A stretch of 64,000 bases of DNA, taken from positions 1 to 64,000 of the forward strand of contig CAJNYU010000010.1 in the NCBI GenBank assembly GCA_905331475.1. Reading direction: 5' to 3'. Within the stretch, counting starts at the first letter, position 1. Each line of letters opens with the position of its first letter. The stretch comes from Rotaria socialis. Its lineage: Eukaryota > Rotifera > Eurotatoria > Philodinida > Philodinidae. This document shows positions 54,414 to 64,000 of this stretch, piece by piece. A model generated the notes under the pieces. The model was not told the origin of the DNA and did no database searches. It worked only from the letters and a program-made list of their open reading frames with translations. The position numbers and the translations under genes are program-made.

Positions 54414-57400
54414 ATGGATGTTCAACTTCCACCTCCACCACCACCACCACCACCAGCATTTTTTGTTGAAACGACAACGCCACAAATAACAATACCACCA
54501 CCGCCGCCGCCACCGTTTCCTCCTTCAGAATCAGTCATTACAACAACAACAACAGCACCACCACCACCTACAACTGCAGCTGCTCCTCCAACTCAAGAAC
54601 GTATTTGGTTACATCCATGGACGGCAACTGAAATGCGTCAACAGGCATCACAATGGACATTAGCTGGCGATGCTGGTGTAAGAAAAGAAATTGCTACTCT
54701 TTATTTTTTTTCCTGAAATCTATTAGCATACTTTTTTGTTGATTGTTTAGTTATTACTTTCTTTGGAACAATTTTCGGATAAATTAGTTCAACGCGCTGA
54801 TGCTATTCAACAACATTTAAATCAGACAGTGAATGCTGTTAAAGTAAATAAACTATAATTGATAGATCACCGTCTACATTTCGTTTTGCTATAGAGTACG
54901 CATACACGCGTTCAAAATTGTCTGAATGAATTTACGTCATTAGCTAATACCCAATTCATTGAAAATGTAAAGTTAAAAAATTTAATGTGAAATTAACTAC
55001 GAGTCTTTTTTTGTTGTTGTTGTTGTTTAGCGTGTGTACGATGAAGATGAAACAATTAATGCGAAAGCATCGAAAAAAGATGAACAATCGACTGTAAGTA
55101 CAAAAATATCACTTACTAATATATTTATTAAAAACAGAAATCCTCAGCATCTTAGACGTGTAAACAAATAGAAATCTAAACGATGATTTCGATAACACAT
55201 GGAGCTCTGAAATAATTGTATGGCATCTTTAAATCTGTTAGATAGTAGAATAAAAAGAACCAGATTTCACAAAGAGAGCCGGAGAGTATGTGAAGATAGA
55301 ATAAAAACAGGGATTGTTGCATTTTGAACACCTGGTCCATAGTAAGTGATACGAAATAAAAAATTCTTTGTCTGAGTCATGAGTTTCCTGTGTAATATTT
55401 ATTGCTTATAGCATGTAGACTGTACGCAATTTGCGTACTTCATATTTTACTGCGGATTTTGTGGTTTTTAAAATGATGAACTTAAAAATTACTGTGATTC
55501 AGTTCTGAAAAGATATCATGAACGTCTATTCCGTCTATATTATGTCTCATATATCTACTCATGGTGTCCATCGGTATGTACAAGTACTGCGCAGCGGATT
55601 AAATTAATGTCCAGAGCTATACCTAGCACTATTTTCAGAGAAGATATCAGACAGTAGGATTACCTTACCGACAACAAGGTAATCACGTTCTTTTTCTAGT
55701 TCATCGACTCTTCAAAGTACGATTTGAATTTAAATTGAACACTTTTCATCTTACCAAAAAGCAAATAATACTAGAAATAAAGAAGCCTTATAGGTTTTTT
55801 TTTTAAATTAGTACTGTATATATGCTTAACTGGTTTGTCGTACTTTACTTTGGAAGTTAATTTTCTTTAGGAAAAAACTGTCAGTAATAGTGAAGCACAA
55901 GAAAAAGTGTTACAACGTTATGTTGAAGCTATTCAATATGGTTTAGCTATTCTTGACACACATTTTGAACATGTTGAAGCTAAATTAGATAATATTCAAA
56001 ATGGTGCTTCATCATTAGCTGATGACGACGAAGATGTTGGAGTACCCGTTGAACCTATACTAGAACCCAAAGATCCTTACATATTTCGTCCATTACCGTA
56101 TTTAATTGGCACAACAGAATTTATGCAAGATGACTTCGTTGGCTTAGGTGATTTATTAAATACACATGATGAAGAAACATATGATGTTGAACAAATTGAA
56201 AAAGTTGAAACAGATTCAGTAAAAATTTCTTTCCTGTTTTTTGTTTTTGAATTCTCTAGTGTTTAAAGATGCTTTTGTTTTTCTTAGGCATTATCAAGTT
56301 CTGATCAAGAAGACGATGATTTTGTAAGAATATTTATTGTTGATGCTGTTTTTTTCTTAATTTTTACATCTTTTTTTTCAGCAAGTTCAAGTATCTCAGG
56401 CACCAATCGTTCCTGCTGGTGCTAGTCGTCCAGGTTTTAATAGAAACTTGACATGCTATTGTTTTATATCTAAATTCTTTTTCTTATAATACTTCAGATT
56501 TAGCAAACAGACAAATACCTCCAGTAACAACAACGTCGGCCTTAACTGATAGTGAAGATGACGATGATCCATTTGGTATGAATACTGGTCCGAAATTCGA
56601 TGATTTGGTATCAAAGAAACCAGTAAGCTAGTTTTTTAATTACACTAAAAACTATTCATAGAATTTATTCAGCTTTTCAATGATAATTTATTAAAAGAAT
56701 CGAACATGCCGATTACACATAACACACAAAATTTTAATGAAGGTTTGATAAAATAATAATTCATTCTGTATCATCTCATTGACTGTGCGTATCTTTCTAT
56801 GAAGAATCAGATAATGAAGAGAGTAGTTTATTTGGTATTCCGCCTCAGAAACTTCCATCTAATATTGAAAAAAACAATGAATCATCAACATTAGAAGAGT
56901 TAGATGAAACTGAAGAACCAAAACAACAAATGGGAGGTATGCCGTTACTTACTGGTGGACAAAAGGGTATGTCGGAACTGGAAAAAGCGGTTTTACGTCG
57001 CCGAAAAGCGATGGGTGATCCCGACGTACCAATCGATGATGACGACGAAGAGGATTCGAAAAAGCCGACTAAAACTAAATCTCGACCAGAACAGACACCA
57101 GCCAGTGTGATGTAAGCATTCCAAAATAGAAACTAGAATCAAGATTTGTTTTAAAATACATTTTAGTCCAAACCTTCCTTCACAACCCGGAGCAAGAACA
57201 GCGACAACAACAGAAAAGGTAAAGTTTCTTCGAGTACAAACACTTGCGAATACCGAGACTGTTAGAATAACCAATATCAAAGATACTATCGTTTTTTTTT
57301 ACTGTTAAAACACATCAGACTGGGTATTTCTATAATATTCGATTCCATTTCTGTACAGTTCACAGTTGATAGAGATAGAAGATATCTCTATGTTGAAAAA

Positions 57401-60244
57401 TAACATAAAAATTGTCTTTCTTTAGATTTCTAGACCATCAATATTTGGTGGCAATGCTCCAGTTGATGATGATGATGATGATGACAATTTGTTCAATGAT
57501 CCACCTAAATTAATACCATCAACAACAACAACAACAACAACAACAACAGTTACCAAAACGGATAAAAAGCCGTCCACAATAATTCTACCCAAAAAAGAAA
57601 AAGATCCATTTGATGAAGACGATGATCTATTTGGATTCGGGAATGATAATACTCCATCATCATCCATACCAATAAAAAAGAACGAACAAAAGTCAAATAT
57701 TCAACCAATAATAATCACTAAACCAACGTCATTTATTCCACAAGCAGAAAGTGATGATGAAGACATTTTTCAACAGAAAAAATCACCGTCAAAACCAATT
57801 CCAACAGTACCAATAGCGAATACTATTGAAAAGGCTAAATCGCCTAGTTCTGATGAAGATCTTTTCAAAGCACCCACAATTACGAAGCCATCAACAACAC
57901 CTGCCAAAATAACAAAACTGTCTGATGATGAAGATACATTATTTATTAGTAAACCTCCAGTACAAAAATCAACGATACCTGTTTCTTCTCCGCCAGTTAA
58001 AAAACCTGTCAGTCTATCTGATGAAAATAGCGATGAAGAAATATTTGGTATAACAAATTCTAAACCAACAGTACCAATAATCCAAGTAAAACAAGCTGCT
58101 GCTCCTCCTACCAAAATCGTCGACAAAAAAGATGATGCTGACCTATTCAATAAATCAAAAACGAGCCCTAAACTTCCACCAACAACTCAATTACAAAAGG
58201 TTGTTCCACTTAGTGAAACGGACGATGAAGATGATTTATTCAATACATCAACTTCTAAACCTAAAGTATTGATCAAAGACACTCCACAAGTCATTTCACC
58301 TTTGAAATCTAATGATAATGATGCATTATTCAGTACACCAGCAGCGAAACCTAAAGCTATATCTAAACAAGAGGATGACGATGATGACTTATTTCCTTCA
58401 AAATCAAGTCAAATTAAATTGCCAGCAGCTAATGTATCATCACCGTTACGTTCGAAAACAGTAGAAACATCTAAAATCGACACTTATCAAGATCCTTTAT
58501 CAGTAAATAAAAAACCTACTGAACCTACAACCCAACCGGCGACTACCAAGGGAGTAACCACTCCGGCTGCTGCTCAATTAGAAAGGAAATCCAGCTCAGA
58601 TAGTGACGAAGAAGAATCATCTCGCAAACGACAACTAAATCCAGCAAAATTGAAAGATGGTGAAAAAGTCGACGTTCGCAAACTTTTAGTAAGATAAAAA
58701 AAGAAACAGAGTTCAAAATAAATAGCCCTTTTGAAATTTTCTTTTCATTAGAAAACTATAAATATCAACCCGAACGCTCTTAAACCAGGTACACGTCCAA
58801 AAGCACGTTCAATTACTGAAGAAGCACCTAAGTCATCAGTCGTCGATGATGGCAACTCTACGCCTAGTACTGAACCTACACCTGCACCTGCACCTGCACC
58901 CACTGCTGTGAAAAATTTGCCAAAACTTGATTCGGAGAGCGACGATGAGGATCTCTTTACAAGTAAGAAAAAAGTAGTACCACCTGTTTCGGTTGCAGAA
59001 CAAAAGAAGAAAACTGACATTGAAACTGAAAAAGTTAATGTCAAAGATATTTCGGTAAAAATAATATTTATTCGTTTACTAAACGATCTATTCATCAATA
59101 TTTTAGTCACGTATTAAAATAAATCCAATGATGCATATGCCAGGTGCTCAAACTAAACAAGTTGCGAATGAAGAACATGAATCAAGTGTGAATACACAAA
59201 CAACTTCAACTGAAACATTAAAAGAAGAATCAACAGTCGATAAAACTATGCTTAATATGTATAAAGTAATAAAAAAACCATCATTATTCTATTACCAAAA
59301 ATAAAAAGACAATAATTCGTTTTATTCAAGGATCGAGCTAAAGTATCGGTCAAAAATCGAGCGCCACCAACAAGAAAAACTCGTTCAAGTGGAGCAGCAG
59401 CAGCTTCGTCGGCGAATGAAACTGACGATCTCTTTGGTTTATCTAGTTCAAATGAAGCTGCTCCATCATCTTCTCCTACTACTATTCCAGTAATTTCTCC
59501 GCCTACTGTTTCAGTAACTCCTCCTCCGCCAGCACCTGTAACAGGTTTGTTAGATACTACTGTTGCTGCTGGCACTGCTAATGCTGCTATATCTGATAAA
59601 AAAACTAACGTGAAACAAAAGAAAGCCTTTTCGCTTTTTGATTCTGATGATTCTGATACTGATGAATTGCTATTTGGTTCTAGTAAGAGTGCGCTCATTC
59701 GTTTCTAGAATTTTTGTTTTCTTTATCGATTCATTTTTATATAGAAAATAAATCGTCGGCAGTATCGAAACCATTACCAACAACAACTACTGCTACAGTA
59801 ATCTGATTGCTATTGATCGTTGTAAATATGTTTTGGATTTCTGTTTGTAGTCATCCACAACACCAAAAACAACTATAAAGCCATCAGTTCTAGCATTAGA
59901 TGACGATGATAGTGATTTTCTATCAAAACGACCCATTAAAAAGGGTACTAAACGAATGGATAATGACGATATATTTGCTGATGTTAAAACTAAAACTCAA
60001 CAAACAAATAAGGCTAAAAAAGATTGGTCAATTATGAATAAAGCAGCAATAGATGATACAGGTATTTCGCATGTTTTCTTTTTGAAATGTAATTTTCTTT
60101 TCTTTTTATATAGATGATATTTTTAATGAAGTTTCAACAAAGTCTTCCGCCAGTTCAAAATCGAAGCCCGTCAATGTGAAAAATAAGACGATTAAAGACT
60201 TGGACGATATTTTTGATGATCCACTTAATATTTCAACCAAATGA
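54414..60244 (+). CDS. WASHC2: WASH complex subunit 2 (FAM21)
   Basis: About 18 exons encode roughly 1300 residues. After a proline/threonine-rich N-terminus (two polyproline runs, about 58 residues) come the conserved head motifs RIWLHPWTATEMRQQASQW, QWTLAGDAG, SLANTQFIENRVYDEDE, VLQRYVEAIQYGLAILDTHF and ILEPKDPYIFRPLPYLIG. The large exon from 57426 and later exons form a disordered acidic tail with many LFa-type repeats (such as DEDDDLFGF, SSDEDLFKA, DDEDDLFNT and ESDDEDLFT). Short INPNALKPGTRPKA and INPMMHMPGAQ blocks are also seen. The end IFDDPLNISTK matches the vertebrate C-terminus. In the family the head joins the WASH complex and the LFa repeats bind the retromer subunit VPS35, recruiting actin nucleation to endosomes. 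The polyproline start is longer than in vertebrates. The ATG at 54414 is the only good start before the conserved head. Confidence 0.93.
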
Positions 60245-63205
60245 TAAACAAAAAGAAATTAAAGAAAAGTACAACTTTGAATTTTGATTTAGTCTTTCTG
60301 TTTTTTTTTATTCCTCGCATTTGTGCAATATATAAATAAATGAAGTTTATTTTTCATTTCTTAATCAAATATAAAAAAATTTGCATCAATGAAAAAAAGA
60401 AAAAAAGTTATTTATTGATTGTACGTTCAAAGAAGAATGTGACTGGAATTATTATCTCTTCAGTGAATTCTACAATGTCTTTTAAGCTTTTTTTGCAACT
60501 ACAAATGTAATGAATAAGCCACAATATTGATAATTAAATTTGCAAGTCAATGATGAAGCAAATATCGATCACGTTTCAATATTAATTATTGCGAAGTTTA
60601 TAGGAGACAATGTGCCACAGATTTCAAACAAACATATACTTTTGATCAAAATTTCCACGTCTGCATTTTTATTTCAAAACTTGTTTACGTATATTACTCT
60701 ACGTGAGGCTCGTCTAAGCAATTATAGGTTATCAAATGTTAAAGAAAATGTTTTTAATGTCGTTTGTCTCATATGAGAAGCGAAACAAAATGTTAGTGTG
60801 TCACAAATTGCTGATGCTTTCATTTTAATATCCAACCAATTCATCGCATGCATTTACGACGATAATAGCTAACGAATGTAACAACACATTCAGTCAAGTG
60901 AATCGTGTCATCAAAATTGACAATTAACAATGATTTGTTCAAATGACAATTGTATGTTCAACGGTGGTCAATTGATGATTTTCTTTATGATAATTGCGAT
61001 GATTAATTCAACAAAAACAACAACAACTTTTCCAATAGTTCTTTGTGTTTCCGACAACAGGTTGTCATAAAATTTTACCATTCAATATCTTCCGAATTAA
61101 ATTGTCTCTCGACCATCATCATCATCATCACAAAATCTGCAAAAGGATACTTTTTATGATTCGATTACATTTATTCTCTTTGAAAGGCAATCATCATTTG
61201 CTGAAACACTACATTATAGAATTGTGACGTGACACCACTTTGCGTCAAGCACATGTAATGTTGTAGTTCAATTTTCAGCAACGAGCATTGTAACCTCCTG
61301 AGGAGACACTGATGTTTTGTTTTTAAAAGTTATAGAAAAAATATGCTTGCTATTCGCTTGTTTCGGTATTTTTTCTATCAACAAAAGCCTAGTTACATCT
61401 TATTCATACAAGTCATTATTATGATTACACATTATAATGGTAATAGACAGAAGAAAAGGATCATAGACGAAGAAATATATGAATCAAAATGAATATTATA
61501 TATATATATAGTCTTCTTCTACGGCGACAGTTTGAAAACTATCTTATTTCTGTGAATTATAATACTCGTACGCCTTACATATTAAAAAAACAGATCTATA
61601 TCATTTTTACATGCGTGAGAAAACTACTGGTTACGATTAGAGACATACACTCAAATTAATTGGTATGATATGTAAGCTAGATCTTATCATGCCAAGCGGT
61701 ATATGAGAGAATTCACAGTTACTTTATTCTTTATGATATGACAGTAAATAATTGAAAGATTACTAATGAATAATCTTAAACCGAACCTCAAGGAATGGCT
61801 TGGTGTAATTTTCTTAATGTCTAACTGAATAAAGTCAGTCAATGAATGAAATAAGTCGCGGCTTTGTATTTGTCAATACGGAAAATTAAAAACCATGTGT
61901 TTTGAACAAGATTATACTCAGTACTCATAGAAAAAAGAAATGTTCTTACTAAAACAGCCTATTGTCTGATTTTTCCTGTTAGAAAGCAGTAGAGAGGTCT
62001 AGGCCTTTTTTTCCACAAAAAAATCGGAACCCCAGAGACAGATACTTAGTTGGTCGTCGCTTGCGTTAGAATATTATTATTTTCCTTTCAAGTAATTTAT
62101 TGTTTTTGTTCTGTTTCTAAAGACATCATTAACGATAAAGTTTTTCTTTTAAACACTAGCAATTACTTACCTCCTCTATAACGTCTTGTCCTGCTCGAAG
62201 GCATTCGATCTCAAATTATGACTATATATAAATGTCTGCGAGATAAAGAAAGGCTTTCAAAAGACTAACGTCCATAGTTAATAGATGAATAATGAATCCT
62301 TAACACTTACAATTGACATTTTGTTTTTATCGTGTCAGGTTTCAAAAATTCTAATCTGTTGCGTAGATATGTGTTGGAGAAACTATCTAAGGGACTTTTA
62401 TTTGTTAGAATTTATCAATTCACAGACTAGCGTATTACTAGATCTATTACTAAATTGCATCAAAATACATAAATAAATGATTCTGTTTGTTTACTGTTTT
62501 TCTTTCATTCTATCATCTATCGGATCGTGACACAATGATGTCGACACGCGACCTGCCTAATTTCACATGCATAAATTTCACGAACACACAGAAAAAAGTA
62601 CAAGTGAAGATAAATGTGCGAGACAAAATTGCATCGTCTGGTCTTCCAGAGTGAAATTATTTCTTCCGAATGCTATTCGTATTAGAAGATAAACAACCAG
62701 GTGAGTTTGAGGCTTATGACACATAGAAGTATGCCTATAACGAGATATAACTTTTTGAAACGAAAAACAATTGCACAAAAGTAAAAAGAAGGTCTAAAAT
62801 GCTGTATCTTTGAAATAGCACGCATTTCATATAAAAATAGGACTATTAGAAAGCTAAAAAAAATTAAAAATTTTTAGGTTTATTTCATCTTGATGCAGTA
62901 ACCGAATTCTTTGACATATATATTCATAAATTCAAATCGATATTCACTATGAATGTTATGTGGTGCCATCTGTTAAACAGAATAAAAATCAAATATTAAA
63001 AACACCATAAAAGTTAAAACAAGATTCTCGGTAGACTTAATGATTATTTATTAAATTATTTATTTTTGTTCCATTTTGTCTTTATATTGAATTCAAATAC
63101 CAATCATAAGCTAAAGTATATTCCATCCATCTCACTTTTTTTTCTTATTTCATTGGTTTTTGTTTATTTCTAATTTCGGACTTGACAATCTTACTGAAAC
63201 GCAGC
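60245..63205. other. Intergenic region, WASHC2 to MICOS13
   Basis: Three kilobases of AT-rich sequence. AATAAA at 60335-60340 fits WASHC2. A possible minus-strand first exon (ATG at 62204, donor at 62170) has no partner exon and is not called. A (TA)n tract lies near 61497-61511. Nothing else supported. Confidence 0.45.
60335..60340 (+). terminator. Poly(A) signal of WASHC2
   Basis: AATAAA 91 nt after the stop codon on the coding strand. Confidence 0.55.
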
Positions 63206-63634
63206 ATGGCATATTTTATTAAGTACGATTGAAATTTCAATTAATTAAAAATAAAAACATTTCCAATCTAATTTTGTTCTTTAGATGGGGAACAAAATTG
63301 GCCATAGTTGGTGGTGCTACGTTACTTGTCGTTAATCATGAGGTGTTTGGTACAAATAAATATACGAAACAAATCATCAATGAAGTCCGTAGATCATTAC
63401 CCGATACAGCTGAAGCTTTCGATCAAATGCCAACAAAGCAAGAGTTTAGTGATGCTCTTGTCAATAATTGGAATTCGGGTATGCCCTGTTGTCTCAATCA
63501 TTCTATGACTTATTTTTCTGAATCCTTCACTACATTCTTTTATAGGCGTTCAAACAACATTTCATTGGCTTGTTGATGCTCCAACACATACATACAAATT
63601 ATTTTCTTCTCTTTCTGACAAAGTTAAAGGCTAA
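63206..63634 (+). CDS. MICOS13: MICOS complex subunit MIC13 (QIL1)
   Basis: Three exons, 63206-63222, 63285-63478 and 63546-63634, join in phase to exactly 99 residues. The first exon is only 17 nt (MAYFI plus two bases). The protein has an N-terminal FIKWGTKLAIVGGATLLVV membrane helix (about residues 4-22), then a short polar region and the conserved NWNSGV motif (human DSWNAGI) leading into a C-terminal amphipathic helix. This matches MIC13, which bridges the MIC60 and MIC10 subcomplexes at cristae junctions of the mitochondrial inner membrane. The human protein has 118 residues; the shorter length resembles invertebrate forms. The main uncertainty is the low overall sequence conservation of the family. 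Confidence 0.8.
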
Positions 63635-64000
63635 GAAAAAAAACACAAATATGTCTCGATTGTAGTCAACAATAGCTAGTGCGCGTGTGTATGCATTGTT
63701 TTTTTTATGATCTCCAATATATTAAAAAGATAAATCTCTTTCCTTCATTTATTTATTTTTCTTTTTGGGATGAGAATCGTCTATCGCGTCTGCATTTGTT
63801 GATTGTATGTGTATACGGGGCGTAAAATGTTGTTATTGTATACTATATAGTCGGGGCTATGGGGTCGTACGTCGAACACAACAGAACAACAACAACATCG
63901 ATACTATGCTATTCGCTGTGGTAGTTTAGTTTCTTCTCTCCTCTTCATCTTATTTTCTTTTCCTCTCACTCCATCGTGCTATCAAAGCAACAACATCAGC
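63635..64000. other. Window end, downstream of MICOS13
   Basis: 3' untranslated region of MICOS13, then pyrimidine-rich and CAA-rich sequence. No coding sequence can be read before the window ends. Confidence 0.45.

Noticed and set aside
62171..62204. Possible minus-strand first exon (MPSSRTRRYRG, strong GTAAGT donor)
   Set aside because: No downstream partner exon could be recognised before WASHC2, so it cannot be supported as a gene.
62878..62966. 29-residue minus-strand frame preceded by an acceptor-like site
   Set aside because: No homologous family recognised and no partner exon.

Overview
The window is nuclear DNA of a small-genome animal. Its genes have spliced exons, mostly 50-70 nt GT-AG introns, AT-rich spacers and clearly metazoan proteins: an IP3 receptor, a testican, the WASH subunit FAM21, MIC13 and a signal-peptide neuropeptide precursor. 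Low GC, compact introns and a giant FG-GAP-repeat membrane protein point to a bdelloid rotifer. That placement is inference; the animal assignment is firm.

Layout. 1-1431: spacer with a GC-rich repeat remnant. 1432-6564 (+): single-pass membrane protein with 28 FG-GAP/VCBS-type calcium-binding repeats. 9252-9572 (+): ribosomal protein RPL37. 10206-11473 (+): ATG3, the E2-like enzyme of ATG8 lipidation. 12008-16084 (+): testican (SPOCK) with an in-frame stop inside its thyroglobulin domain and a 2-kb terminal-inverted-repeat element in one intron. 17390-18336: a 473-bp sequence present twice around a single N, probably an assembly duplication. 20019-20404 (+): secreted precursor of an amidated RF peptide. 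Then five genes all on the minus strand, RMI2 (21239-23251), CHID1 (23405-25645), ITPR (26297-43033), an Eco1/ESCO cohesin acetyltransferase (46418-48615) and mitochondrial aconitase ACO2 (48854-52919). Finally WASHC2/FAM21 (54414-60244, +) and MICOS13 (63206-63634, +).

The genes are mostly independent housekeeping and signalling functions: translation, autophagy, ER calcium release, TCA cycle, endosomal actin, cristae junctions, genome stability. Two close same-strand pairs, CHID1-RMI2 (153 nt apart) and ACO2-ESCO (238 nt apart), could be transcribed together, which matters because rotifers use spliced-leader trans-splicing.

The strongest new observation is in ITPR. Two adjacent homologous exons each encode the fifth pore-domain membrane helix plus the luminal loop. 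Their phases are such that including both or neither gives an early stop, so exactly one must be used. A 24-nt microexon lies in the same gene, near the region matching the vertebrate SII splice site. Other points of note are the new RFamide-like peptide, the testican nonsense codon, the apparent loss of the catalytic C-terminal exon of ESCO, and several foldback elements.
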